This document shows, one piece after another, positions 18,893 to 30,586 of a DNA stretch of 45,194 bases. The notes beneath the pieces were generated by a model. It had not been told where the DNA came from. It did no database searches and was given only the letters and a program-made list of their open reading frames with translations. Source of the stretch: Chara braunii (Eukaryota; Streptophyta; Charophyceae; Charales; Characeae). The stretch lies in assembly GCA_003427395.1 (NCBI GenBank), contig BFEA01000052.1, positions 336,308-381,501 on the forward strand, given 5' to 3'. Both the position numbers and the translations under genes were made by a program. How positions within the stretch are numbered: the stretch's first letter is position 1; each line of letters opens with the position of its first letter.

Positions 18893-21091
18893 GTGGAGGG
18901 GGCCAATACCGGACAGATGGTTCCATTCTCGGTTCCGTCGACGAACGCAGGGCCGCCGAGTTTCCCGGCGACTCAAGGCCAATTCACGGCCCTGCCTCCC
19001 CCCTCACAGCAAGCGTCGCAGGCTAGTGTGGCAGGAGGAGGAGGCCAAGGGCAAGGAGGACAGGGCAATGGTGGTCGGGGACAAGGAGGCCGAGGGGGTG
19101 GCGGACGAGGCCGAAATGGAGGAGGACGTGGCGGCAGATGGAACAACCAAGGGGGCCAGGGCCAAGGAGACCAAGGTAGTCAGCAAGGAGGCCAAGGGTA
19201 TGGGAGACCCCGCTTCGACTGGCGGAACGCAACCTGCTGGCATTGTGGTATTGTAGGCCACACGATTCGATTCTGCCAGCAACGGCGGGATGATGAGCTT
19301 GCGGGCCTGATTTCCTCTTGTATGGATGGGGATATATACGACAAGTGGGGGGAGCACATTGACCCCAGGACCCCGGGAGGGATCAGGCAGGAGGCCCTCA
19401 GGCGGGCGGCGGCAGGGCCATCGACCACCCCGGCCATGTTTAGACTTTGGCAGGAGAGAGAAGACCCGGCCATAAGGATCGAAGAGATCACGGGGGATAG
19501 TGAGGAGGTTATGCAACGATTAAAGGCCGGGGCCATAAAGGAAGAGCCGATAATTGTGGAGTCAGATGGTGAGGAGAGAGAGGATGAAGGGGAGCCGGCC
19601 GTAACCACCCTGGAAAAGATAAAGGATTTAATGGAAAAAATAGGGAGATACCAGCGGAAGCTGAAAGAGTTATGTGATGAAGTCCAAGGGTGGAGAGTCG
19701 ACCTCCCAAAGGTCTTCCTCTATGAGACCGGGCCGGGGCCGGCAACTGGACAGCAGAGTAGCCCCGGGGTTGTCGTGACGGGGTCTGGCCCCAGGTTAGG
19801 AATGATGTTCAGACCACCCTCTCCGCACGGGCGGGCGCCGCAAGCAACTCAAACCAGGAGCCAAAGTAAGGTGGGTCCTAGTCAGCCACCAAGCCAAGCG
19901 CCAAGTCAGGCACCCCCACGGAAGAGACCTGAGCCTGAGCGTAAAAAAGAGGTGGTTCAGGTCCAGGAGGAAGAGGAAGAGGATGACGACACGGAGGATG
20001 AGAGACTCCGTCAGGAGGAGGATCGGCGGGAGGAGCAGAGAGCGCAGAAAAAAGAGGCGCATGAGAGAGCCGAGCCAGGTCTACAGGATGGTGTGCCCAG
20101 GAAAAGAAAGTACACTGTCAGGTTGGAGGAGGACTTTGACGTAGAAAGGATGGTGGACCGGCTCCTTGAAGGTCATAACGACCTTATGAACTTAAAGGAT
20201 ATTCTGGCATCCGCACCAAGACTCCGGGAAGAGTTGAAAGGGCGATTGTCTCGAAGGCTGGTGCCCAACGTGCATTTGAGCGTCATCCTGCCCAGGGAAT
20301 TGGGATGGACACAAGCTGGGACGAGGATGGACTGGAAGTGCGCGCCATGCAGACTGGTGGACTTGGTAATAAAAGAGAAAAAGTGCGTGGCGATAATGGA
20401 TACGGGCGCTGAAATGAATATCATTAGGAAAAGAGATGCGCTCATGCTCGGGATGGAGATCGACCGTGCAGATCATGGTGTGCTGCACGGGGCTAATTGC
20501 AAAGCAATTTTTTGTGGCACAGCGTTGAATGTGATCATAGAAATTGGCAAGGTGCTAGCAAGGACGAGCTTTTTCGTCATGCCAGATGTAGACCATCCTA
20601 TCCTTCTGGGCAAATCGTTCATGTGCAGGACGGAGACCCTAATCTTCAACAAGCACGACGAAATGATGATATTGCTCCTGAGTGATCCAGACTGTGGGAA
20701 CTACGAAGTTGTCACCTGCCGGAACACGGGGCCAGGGAGCGAACGGAATAGGTCTAACCCCGGCTCATTCACCTATGTGGAATCGGAAAACGAGCGGCGG
20801 AGGCTCGCGGAGGAGTCCGAGGAGGAAGGTGGGGCAGAGGTGCTGTCACTAAGCCTTACAGACGTAAGCAAGGCTATGGAGATTGTGGCGGCACATGAGA
20901 TGGCGGATCCGGAGGCCATCAAGGCCTTGCGAGAGCATGTTTTGGAATGCCCGCAGGCAGGAGAGGTGGAGCTTATCTATCGGCTTCCCGGAGGAAGAAA
21001 GGGGTCTGCAATGGCGCAAGCGCAAACAACAAGCCGGCCTTTTTTAGGGGACGGCTCAAGCAGGGCGCCCAAAGGCAGTACAAAACGGTAG
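18893..21091 (+). pseudogene. gag-pro: Gag nucleocapsid plus protease region
   Basis: Open frame of 732 codons, itself intact but cut off from the capsid part by stops and a frameshift. Order: a Gly/Arg/Gln-rich RNA-binding-like segment (residues ~45-110); a CCHC zinc knuckle CWHCGIVGHTIRFC at 19235-19276 with all ligands present; an acidic, Pro-rich linker with runs of E/D (residues ~210-410); and an aspartic protease with MDTGAE (DTG codons 20399-20407) and a later HPILLGKSFMC motif. The frame ends at TAG 21089-21091, in a zone where coding preference moves between frames, so small indels lie around 20950-21090. Protease processes Gag and Pol. The ATG at 18893 is unlikely to be a natural start. 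Confidence 0.8.
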
Positions 21092-22119
21092 ATAAGAAGT
21101 GTCGCCCTGTTCCCGTGCTCGTTACGGAAGATGAAAAGGCCTATTACGAGCGGGAGCGAGGATTGATACGGTGGATGCAAGAGCAGGCGTTGAGGGATCC
21201 ATGCCGTATCAATGATGGAAATGAAGGAGAGTTAATAGTCGGGGAGCCAGGTTTTCTCTCGCCTCAGGAAAGGATGCTGATGTTGCAGCTGATGAAGAAA
21301 AGGCATCGCGCATACGCCTTTAATGACGACCAACGTGGGAGGCTGGATGTGGACAAGATCTTGATGATCCGGATCCACACAGTTCCCCACAAGCCCTGGA
21401 ACTTGAGGGGTGCGCGATACCCAAACCCTGATGAGGAAAAGATGGTGGTGGATTCTCTGGATGGCAAGATGCGCACGCATATTGCCGGCTACTCTAGTGG
21501 TCCGTATGCTTCCCCTTGGTTCTGCTTTATTAAGCCAAACGGGACGCTACGGTGGGTACAGGATTTGCAGCGGCTGAACGCAGTAACGGTGCGAGATGCG
21601 AGAGGCTTGCCGAACGCAGATGCACTGTCAGAGTCATGCGCAGGGAGGCCTATAATTTCACTTATAGACCTTTACTCCGGGTATGATCAATTTCCTGTAT
21701 ACCCACCCGATAGGCCGGTGACGGCGATGCACACTTCAACGGGGCTAATCCACATGAATGTGGTTCCTCAGGGTTGGACAAATGCAGTGGCGATGGTGCA
21801 GAGACATATGATCAGGGTCATGCAAACAGTCAGCCCGCACATCACCCAGCCCTACATCAACGACTTGGCGGTTAAAGGGCCAAAAGAAAGAGAGGAGGAC
21901 GAGGTGCAGCCCGGAGTGAGACGCTTTGTTTGGAGGCATATCCTGGATCTTGATCTAGTCTTGGGTCTGCTAGAGGAGCACAACCTCACTGCAAGCGGGC
22001 CAAAATCCAAGCACTGTATGAGAGAAGCCACCATCCTAGGGTTTGTCTGCAACGAGAAGGGTCGGAAGCCAGATGTGAAGAAGACAGACAAAATCTTAGG
22101 ATGGTCAGTGCCTTTCTAG
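20947..22119 (+). pseudogene. pol (RT): Reverse transcriptase domain
   Basis: Ty3/gypsy-type RT: the WNLRGARYPNPDEE approach region, YASPWFCFIKPNGTLRWVQD (palm entry), LIDLYSGYDQ (motif A, catalytic Asp present), PQGWTNAVAMVQ (motif B), then YINDLAVKG. Motif C normally reads [YF]xDD; here its first Asp is Asn (codon AAC 21859-21861), which should abolish polymerisation. The frame ends in an in-frame TAG at 22117-22119, and recognisable RT/connection sequence continues immediately after it in the same frame. The first ~60 codons overlap the protease frame and are probably not all coding. RT copies element RNA into cDNA in the particle. Confidence 0.88.
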
Positions 22120-22786
22120 ACCATAACGGATGTGAGAAACTTTCTTGGCACTTGCGGATTTTTGAGAAGCTTCGTGAAAGACTTCGCCGCCAAGACCGAG
22201 CATCTAAGGAAGCTGGTGCGCCAGGACCAGGAGTGGGTTTGGGGCGAAGACCAGGAAGAAGCGGTAGCCAGGATGAAGGGAGAGTTTAAGGAGGGAGGGT
22301 TGGTGCTAGGGGCGCCAAATTATGAAGGGACTAAAGAAAAGTCGTTCATCATCGAGACAGACGCTGGGCCAACTTCATTAGGAGGGGTTTTGATCCAAGC
22401 GGATGCCGAAGGAAAGGAAAGACCGCTAAGATTCGAAAGTCGCACTCTTAATACGACTGAGAGGAACTACTCTCAGTTCAAGAAGGAGACGCTCGCGGTA
22501 CTCCATTGTCTAAGGGTCTTCCAGAATTGTCTTCGACAGGAGATTTATATTAAGGGTAGACCCTACGGCGCTGGCCTGCTCTTTGAAAAATTATACACCA
22601 TCTAACCCAACCGTCGCTCGATGGTTGACGTACATTTGGATGTTTAATTTTGAGCTGGAAAGGATTCCGGGGAACAAGAATAGAGCTGACGGCCTGAGCC
22701 GTGTTAACTGGGACAGTGCAGATCAGGGGTCGATCGAAGACACCCCGCCAGTTGACGGGTTCCTGGATCAAGAAGAAGATGTGTGA
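22120..22786 (+). pseudogene. pol (RNase H): RT connection and RNase H domain
   Basis: Continues the RT frame after the stop: TITDVRNFLGTCGFLRSFVK is the usual gypsy RT end, followed by RNase H with FIIETDAGPTSLGGVL (catalytic Asp codon 22360-22362) and YSQFKKETLAVLH (catalytic Glu). Near 22532-22544 a one-base indel moves the remainder into another frame (ends at TGA 22784-22786). There VDPTAL, LKNYTP, WLTYIWMFNFELERIPG and NRADGLSRV, including the last conserved Asp, can be read. RNase H removes RNA from RNA:DNA hybrids. Inactive as it stands. Confidence 0.85.
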
Positions 22787-24433
22787 CTCTATATAAATAA
22801 GTAGGCGCTGCGAGTACCTAGTTGTGTTAGCTATCCCATATGGATAGCACCATGAGGGTATGAGCGGAAGGCCGACTTAGTCCTTAAGCCATTTCAGGAA
22901 GAAGACCCGTGGGGAGGCAAGGACACCAAGTGGATGATGAAGTTAGCGCTCACAGGGATGCATAGCTTGGTGGAAGAGGTAAGGACAATAGAGGAAGGGC
23001 CTCTTCAGGTAGAGGAGCATGAGCAGTTAATGGGAGGGATGTATCTGCTCATTAATACACTCCTGCAAGGGGATTTCGACCGGAGAGGCGCGTTTAGTCA
23101 TGAGGAGGATGAAATCCTGATTTTAGAAAGTCAGGATGACGAGTTCGAAGAAGGGGAGATTAAGGAGGCATTCCGGGCAGAGGAATACGGCGGGATCTAT
23201 CTCGAGCTGGGCCTACTTCTATCCTGTGAGATGAGGGACAGGGATGCTAGCGACAAGGCGCAGAAGTTGAGGCACCTCTACGTGGTAAGAGATGGACATT
23301 TGTTCATAAAGCGGCAAGTTGGGAATCCCAAGCGGATTGTGTGCGGGAGGAACCGACAATTAGACATCATAGCGGCATTACATGATGGTATAGCAGGTGG
23401 GCACAGAGGGGTGAGTGCCACATGCGCAAAGATAAGCGAGCTCTACCATTGGGATGGAATGCTGACGATGGTCATCAAGTACTGTCGATCTTGTATACCT
23501 TGCCAGGAAAGGTCAGCGCAAAGGCCGGGAAAGCCCCTGCACCCAAGGTTGGAAAGGGAAGTGGGTGCGGTTGTACACCTGGACCTGCTGTTTATGTCGA
23601 TGGGGGAAAATGGGTGCAACTACATCTTCGATGCATGCGACAATCTCACCGGGTTTGTAGACAGGCAGGCTATCCGAACGAAGACCGACCCAGTTTTGGC
23701 AAGTTGCATCGAGGAGTATTATCTGCGCTATCCTTTCGTCAAGGAGTTCGTGATGGACCGGGGGTCAGAGTTTACCTGCAATGAGGTGCGGACTTTGCTT
23801 GCTGGATATGGAGTAGTGGCCAACTACACTACGGCCGCGCACCCCTAAGCGAACGCTCCTGTGGAAAGGGGGCACAGTACCATCACGAACCTCTTGGCTA
23901 AATGGATAGAGGGCAAGCCTGGTCAGTGGCCGAAATTCCTACGAGCGGCTTTTTTTGTGGAGAATATTACGGTGAAGAGGACTACCAAGTATGCGTCAGC
24001 CACGCTATGGTATGGGAGGCATGCCACCTTCCCTATAAAAAGCTTTATGAAAACGTGGAGGCGTCAGGACTTGGAAGTAAACCTGTCCTTCGAGGAGCTG
24101 CTCGATATCCGGGCGCGGCAAGTGGGAGCAGCCGAGGAAAGATTGCGAGAGGCGGCTGGTCAGGTAGAGAGAAGTCGTATGGAGGATAAGATGAGGTGGG
24201 ATCAAATGGCGCGAGTGCGGAAAGAGCCCTTGGCCGTGGGAGATAGCGTGCTATTATACGACTCATCCCTGGAAAAGCAGTGGTCACGAAAACTTGACAA
24301 AAGATGGTTGGGGCCCTACAGGATTGTGCGATGCGGCGAGTTTGGGGCGTACCAGATCGAAGAGCTAAACGGCATGGAATGGAAAGATTGGGTATCTGGG
24401 ACAAGACTAAAGAAGTTCGTGGCCAGGGAATAG
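22787..24433 (+). pseudogene. pol (IN): Integrase, broken by stops
   Basis: Same frame as the end of RNase H. Further in-frame stops: TAG 22802-22804, TGA 22853-22855 and TAA 23846-23848. From 22934 there is a 304-codon open stretch. The zinc-binding HHCC region has H-x-GGHRG and YCRSCIPCQ. The catalytic core has HLDLLFM (first Asp) and VMDRGSEF (second Asp). The TAA at 23846 precedes the third catalytic residue in NAPVERGH (Glu present, ~23864). The C-terminal part carries RWLGPYRI, the GPY/F module of Metaviridae integrases, and ends at TAG ~24431-24433. No chromodomain is seen. Domain order RT-RNase H-IN places the element in Ty3/gypsy. Confidence 0.88.
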
Positions 24434-24720
24434 GTAAAGCCGCAACCCTTCCCAGTAACTGCGATCCCTCCCAGAATAGACCCTCGTCCTAAGTATTGCA
24501 TGTCATAATTGAAAGCGAAGAAAAGCTTGATATGTCTGAAAATTGGGTGTATATTTGCTCTGAGGACTGCTGAAACCATATACTGATCATGTCGTCTGCC
24601 TGTCTGTTTCGTTTCGCCTGATGTGCAGGTCTGACTTCTTGAAGGCAGCCATGCAGAGGGGCGGGCGGGGCACGCGGCCACGACAGAGACCTCTCGGGGC
24701 ATCCTGAGGGTGGGAGCAGC
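24434..24720. other. Spacer between integrase and second gag-like ORF
   Basis: Non-coding by appearance. A short Gly/Arg-rich start (ATG 24652, MQRGGRGTRPRQ) stops at ~24709 and may be the eroded beginning of the next protein. Confidence 0.4.
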
Positions 24721-25319
24721 ATGGGCCCTTCAGGAGAGAGCTTACACACGTGTTTGATAACGACAATATCGAGCTTTTCCTGGACGCCTACCGAGAGCAT
24801 GCAGCCCGGAGAGGATGGGACGTGTCTGAGAGGGTACGTCATTTGAGGGGAATTGGGAGGTTAGAGGAGCCCATTGCGCAGATCAAAGAGGAGGCCCTGA
24901 CGTGGTCGGAGGTAGAGGCAAGGATGCAGAGACTGAGAGCTTCACCTTTGGGAAATGATGGGCTGCCTATCTGCTTGGAGGAAGGGAACGTGGAGGAATT
25001 CATCCCGGCATACGAACGGTATATGAGTGATCAGGGGGTTCCGATGGATGAGTGGGTACAGGCGCTGCGCCTTTGGACCAGAGAGGCGGAGCGTCCGCTG
25101 GCAAGACAAATCCAGAGGCAGACACAAGATTGGGAGGATTGTCGGGCTCAGCTGAGGGTGGCGTTTTGGCGACCGGAACCAGAGAGGCCAGAACCAAGGG
25201 TTGATAGAAGGCGGCAAAGCAAGAGGTTAAGGGATTTGGAGGCAAGAGAGCCGGTGATGTCCAGAGGTGGCCGGAAGGCCCTGGCACAACGGGAAGGAGG
25301 ACAAGCAGGGGCCGGCTAA
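24721..25319 (+). pseudogene. Second gag-like protein, N-terminal part (duplicated module)
   Basis: The ATG at 24721 is separated by a frameshift from the 190-codon frame beginning FDNDNIELFLDAY (24753). Two successive ~65-residue modules resemble each other: NIELFLDAY / NVEEFIPAY, a Gly 22 / Gly 96, E-x-V, Leu 32 / Leu 106, EEP-A-QI / ERP-A-RQI, and W 52 / W 128. This looks like an internal duplication of a helical capsid-like unit. A basic RRRQSKRLRD tail follows. Lying downstream of integrase and ending further on with a zinc knuckle, it is probably a Gag-type protein, either a 3' extra ORF of this element or the remnant of another. No named family assigned. Confidence 0.6.
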
Positions 25320-26436
25320 GGCAAGCGAGTCCTTCCCTACTTGTGGCCTCAGGCAGGTGGAGTTCCACCAAGTTACAGAGGATGACCTACTGAGGCCCTC
25401 ACCACAGGCACCAGAGCAGAGGGAGAGCGAGGTACCAGCAGCGCCTTTCAGGAGTCTGGAGGCCCACTTAGACACGTCCCAGTGGGAGGCCCCTTCAACA
25501 GGAGAGAGCCCTACGGACCCATCAGGAGGGGAGCAGACTCGCCTAGAGCCTGAGGCGGAGCCACTCGGATTGAAGGGGGTAGGTGTAGAAGATGTCATTG
25601 TGGTGGAAGGTAACACTCCCCCTGACTCCCCAGCTCGAGCTCAGACACGGCGGTCCTGGCCAGAGGGCGTCGCGGAGCCAGACAGCCAGGAGGCCCCAGT
25701 ACCACCAGAGGCCACTATGTCACCCAGGCAGGAGGTTGAGGCGAGAGGGTCAGTGGAGGGGTGGAGGACGGAGCCTCGCCTGATTGTCGACTCACGCTTA
25801 GCCGCGCACGCAGCCGAGCACCCTGACATTGAGGAGCCCAGCCTGGTAGGGCCATCATCGGGCCCAGCAGGTACTGAGTTAGGAGAGGGTTTGCAGACTG
25901 CGACTCGAGAGGTCACGGAGGCAGGCACAGGAAAGGAGCCAGATGGAGCCGCCCGGGTACGAGCTCACCTTGAGGAGATACATGAGCGCAGGGACAAGAT
26001 GGAGGATGCAGGGATAGCGCCAAGGCCACCAGTCACCCCAAAGACAAGTGAAGAGAGGATTGACGAGTTATGGGCCAGGTATGAGGGACGGAGAGAGGCA
26101 GCTCGCCAGAGGGCACGAGAGGCGGGCCAGGCGGTTGAGGGTGCCGACGAGGCAATAGAGGTTGGGGAATTGGGGTTTTCTGCTGCCAGGGAGGCCATCA
26201 AATGGGTAGACAAAGGGATAAAGCAGACATTCATTGAGGCCTTTCACAGGTACTCCCTGCTTAGTGACGAGTTGGCTCTCAGGAAAGATGAGGTGGAACA
26301 GCTAACTGCCCAACTCGCAGAGGAGAAAGCCGAGAACAAGGCCAGGCAAGCTCGCCTGGAGGCGAAGGAGGCTGAGTGGGAGGCAAAGCTCAAGGAAATG
26401 GCGGCCGCAGTGGAAAGCTTACCGCCACCAAAGTGA
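25267..26436 (+). pseudogene. Second gag-like protein, disordered middle and coiled coil
   Basis: Open frame continuing the protein after a frameshift in the overlap 25267-25319. Most is low-complexity, rich in Glu, Pro, Ser and Gly, probably disordered. Residues ~325-385 (about 26240-26420) form a clear coiled coil with heptad Leu/Ala spacing (LRKDEVEQLTAQLAEEKAE, then LEAKEAEWEAKLKEMA). The start codon at 25267 is not believed to be natural. A coiled coil would suit self-assembly of a structural protein. The frame ends at TGA 26434-26436; sequence continues in another frame from ~26376. Confidence 0.55.
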
Positions 26437-27065
26437 TGGACTGGACTGAGCAGAGCAGGTACGGCATCCAAGGCAGGGAGGTGCAAGGGCTTTTTGGCCA
26501 AGAGGGGGCAGCAGAGGCATCTCGGAAAGAGAAGTTGGGGAAGGTATTTCTGGACCCAGTAGAGCCAGAGGACAGAAAGGAAGCCAACAAGGAGAGTTTT
26601 GAATTTAGGGCTCCCACTGAGCTGGCTTCACAGCAGGAAGCCGCTACTTCGGCAGACGCTCCTATGGAGGTGCTGACCCAAGAACCCCAACCTACATCAG
26701 TAGGAGAAGGGGAGGCAGAGGAGTCATTAGCAATCCTTCTGAACGTACAGGAGGGGACACTCACCGGAGCGGTAGGGTCTCCACAGCCGGAGGCACAAGG
26801 GGAGGAACCATCACGCTTGGACGAGTTGGTTGCTGCCATGGAAGTGGATATGCCGCCAGAGAGGCCTCAGGAGCTGGAGGCCCCAGAGCACGAGCCAAAG
26901 TTGGAAGAGTTGAGGATACAGCTGGGCTCGTGGGCCACTGGGACCGATTCGGGAGGTCCGACTACTGAGCAGCGGCAGCAGGAGGCCACGAGCCAGCCTA
27001 CTAGAGCCACTACTCCCAGGCTCCGGGGCCCAGAGAGGGGGAGGAGGAAGCCATATTGGAGGTAA
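26376..27065 (+). pseudogene. Second gag-like protein, acidic segment
   Basis: Continuation after another frameshift: MDWTEQSRYGIQGREVQGLF, then a Glu/Pro/Gln-rich acidic stretch (PTSVGEGEAEESLAILL and following) to TAA ~27063. No domain recognised. Codon use and amino-acid bias match the preceding frame, which supports one original protein. Confidence 0.5.
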
Positions 27066-27463
27066 CCCGCGAGGGCCGGCCACTGAGATTGGATACCCCT
27101 GAGTACCAACCCGAGAGAGAGATGCAGCAGGGGGAGTCAAGTGCCCAGGGAATCGAAGGGGAAGCTGAGGGACCGTGGCACCTGCCCCAGAGTCATGAAG
27201 CGAGTAAGGAGAAGGAAGAGGCGCCTCCATCGCCAGGGACCCAGAAAAAGAAGAAGAGATTTCAAAGGAAATTTTGGGCTATGTGTTTCTATTTTCTGGA
27301 CGGAGTGCATAGGGCCCTGGACTGCCCTAAATTCCTTAAGGACAAGGCTCAGGGCCGGGTTACTGAGGAAGGTGGCAAGATGTATGATAGACAGGGCCGA
27401 GTGGTAGAGAGGGCTCCTTTGGGGGTCGAGCCCAGTTGTATAGGCAAAACCAGGAGGAGATGA
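27056..27463 (+). pseudogene. Second gag-like protein, C-terminal zinc knuckle
   Basis: Frame entered by a third shift. After a Lys-rich run (KKKKRFQRKF) comes MCFYFLDGVHRALDC. It fits C-x2-C-x4-H-x4-C except that the second Cys is Phe (codon TTT 27293-27295); the His (27308) and last Cys (27323) are in place. A single G-to-T change would explain it. The knuckle supports a nucleocapsid-like role in binding element RNA. Downstream FLKDKAQGRVTEEGGKMYDR and ERAPLGVEP lead to TGA 27461-27463. Confidence 0.6.
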
Positions 27464-29190
27464 GCGAGTGAGAGGCTGGTTCGCCTATACGTCAGTAGCA
27501 GTGAGGTGTTTTCTGTACATAGAAAGAGTAAAGTCAAGGGCATAGGGTATCACGAGTCAGATACGTGTATCTTAGGTGTTATGTGCGACAAAGGACCAAT
27601 NTACAATAAGGTTTTGAGGTTCTTTTCNNATTNGGANCTAAAGACTGGGACTTAGNTGTGNGATACTTAGGACACNTAGTTNTATTGCGTTTTGTTTTGA
27701 GATCAGAGTCTACCTATAGGTGATGTGAGAGTCAGTAACACCTAGGGTATGAGCCCATTGGATATGAGAGGGGGGCAGAACGTTTGAGAGTTGATGTTGA
27801 GATTTGAGAGACATTCTATTGTTGAGTGTATAACTGAGTGAGGTCTTGAGACTACCCCCCTGTGTATGACGATCACTCGCACTCTCACATGTGTAGCTTT
27901 CTGATGTATGATGATTTGTGTGGGATTTGTATGACAAACAGTTCATATGTTTATGCCTTGTTAGTAAATATAAAATTGTCTACTCTTCGGTATACTCGCG
28001 CAATCTGCCTGGGAGCAGATGTTAGAGTCGAGTATAAGGAGAGGGAGCGCGGTTTGTTTTTGTGAAACAAGTTGCAAAAATCCACAGCGGGCCTATGAGT
28101 CATTGGGACTCGAAAGCTTATCATGTCAAATGTTTAAGTATCTAAATGGTATTAGGGACCCATAAGTTGGCCCCTTGTGTTGTATTGTTGTCATGATTGA
28201 ATTGTACACTATGAATTATTTGGGAGACTTATCTTCAGAAAAGGAAGATGTTTTACACACGTCTTATGAAGACCCATCCTAAGGAAGAAAGGGATGGTTA
28301 ACATACCTATTGAGTGAAACCTCCCCCATAGGGAGGATGATTAATAGACATGATGGCATGAAAAGCTGGGTTGGTAAGATGAAAGACTGACGAAAGGAAC
28401 CATGTTTTAAATGACCACTCGATGAAATTTCTTGAGAATGTCGCAAAAATGTTTGCTTTTGAGAAGTGTCCCTGAGGTGTGTGACCCTCCTACCCTGATC
28501 AAGTTAGGGAGTCACGGCCTGGTGGATCTGGCGGTGCCCTATGATTGTGAATGTGGAGAGGTGGCCATGCCCCCACTGTGTTGTCCCACGGGGAGCTGGT
28601 AAATGTCTGTCATGTATGACAAGCCCATGCGCAATCCCGCAATAGGCTTGTGTTTGTTGCGACGCACCGCTCGACCACTTGTGCTAACCTCATGACACAT
28701 AAGGAAGACCAAGCTAAACGGTTAAGTTTTAGCACCACTAGGGCGCAACCCCTAGGGATGGCCGCGGGTTGGCACAACCTGGCCGCGGGCCCACGTCTGA
28801 CCACAGGAGTAAAGACTTAAAGGGTGTGGCCGTCCGGGAAGGTTTTACCCCTGTTGAACGGCCTGGGATAGGAGTCGAGTCATATGAGTCTTTTTGGGAA
28901 GTCCTGATTGGGTGCTTATCAGGAGAAAGCCTATCGTGGCGCAACCTGCGAGGGCACTACCGCTAGAATAACAACGTGGTGGGCCGTAGATCTGGCCTGA
29001 TCAACCAGACTATGGTGGGCCAAGATGGAGACCTAGCTCTTCCGTACTAGACTGCGGAAGCCGCTGAGAGAGAGTCAAGGACGCACATATCTATGTGTCT
29101 AATTATGAGGGGTTTCTTGAGAGAAAGGCAAAAAGTCTTCAAAGGTCTTGGTTAGGGCCCGCGTCCCCAGTTATGACCCTGCTTACCAGA
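27464..29190. other. 3' non-coding region of the element
   Basis: No convincing reading frame. Nine N bases lie between 27601 and 27682. A purine run GAGAGGGGGGCAGAA (27766-27780) is a candidate polypurine tract, but no LTR start matching the left side follows it. The segment ends abruptly at the inverted A block, next to AGAAACAATG (29191). Confidence 0.5.
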
Positions 29191-30586
29191 AACAATGTCC
29201 GACTCTGTAAAACCCGTCCAATCGCAAGCAAAACTGCCTTCCTCCCAACCTCCCCCCCTGATGCAACCCTTTGTGACAATCAGCCGTAAGACAATCAAAA
29301 AAACTGAAACTGCCATTATACAATCATTCCTTTAGTTGACCTAACTTGTGTCCTGAAAGTTAGTCCAAAAGTTAAAGTAGAGGTTGCATTCAGCATAGCC
29401 AAACAATACATAGGGAGGAATGTAGGTAGGGGTTATACTAGGTTTATAAAGGAAAGCAATGGTTACCTTTCAGTTCCCTGCCTCCAGAACTCCTCCTGAG
29501 TTCCGGCAGAGCTCCCACAATCCGTATGGCGAACCTCCCACAATGGCCTTGGCGCGGATTACGGGTTGCAATCCCGCCTGCCGCCTTCCTCTCAGAACCA
29601 ATGGACTAGACTGAGAGTGAGAAGGGCAGAAGAAGAAACATTGAGTCTCTCAGATACAAGAGGGGTGCACTCAAACTCGCATGAGAGGGCCTTGATGTCT
29701 TCAGCTCCTGAGGGCCCCGCAATAATGGCCAAAAGGACAGTTTGATCATCTCCCAAAGTCAGCCAATGGAATCAAACTCCCAGACCCCCGATTCGAAGTG
29801 GTAACTTCTCCTCCCGCGTTGCCCCACTCTTCCAAGCCCCTGTGGCAGCGACGTCCTCATCACTCTTATTGCAGTCACTCATCACCAAGCAATCACTCTC
29901 TGAGTGTTGCAGCTGTCCGCAGCAACCTGTCGTGATACGCAGTCGCCCGTAGTCCGTACATAGTCCACAGGCGCAACCGCAACACCCAGCAATCGCCGCA
30001 GCACAGTAAGCTGGTCAAAGCCTGTAGGTGATCACCTAGGCGCAACAGCAGCCCGCGTCGGCCAGCAATTGCAGCACCCAACAGCATACAACAACTTTTC
30101 TTCCAACCCAGCCGCAGTCGCTTGCCACTAAACAACCACACTCTAGGCACCTCAGCAGCCTGTAGTAGGCCCAGCGATCGCTGTTGCACAACAAGCCGAC
30201 CAGTGCCCGTGTGCAGTCACGCAGGTGCAGCAGCAGCTCACGTCATCTTAGCAGGAGGTTTGTGCACAGTTCATAGACGTCATCGCCACACACAGCAGCA
30301 GCTAGCAGATGCGGCACCCAGAAGTATGGGGTCGTCAGTGGCAACATGCGGCAACTCTCCTCACAGCCCAGCCTCACCCTTTTACACCCCGCCTTCGTTC
30401 TCTAGACAACAGTAATCAAGAACGATTTTGCAATCCCCAGCCTTCCGGTAGCTGCTGGGTCAGAAACGCGATTTGAATCTGCAAGAGTCATGGCGGTCGA
30501 AGCAACACCCAATCGTTGTGGCGCACCGCAACACCCATGGCACCTCCCACAGCAATTCGTAATTGGCCCGTGGTAGTCAACTGTAG

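Noticed and set aside
18893-19256. Frames overlapping the Gly-rich gag segment on either strand
   Set aside because: Shadows of the GGQGQGG-coding repeat; the zinc knuckle fixes the true frame.
27766-27780. Polypurine tract marking the 3' LTR start
   Set aside because: The purine run is present, but the following sequence has no counterpart on the left side, so an LTR start cannot be supported.
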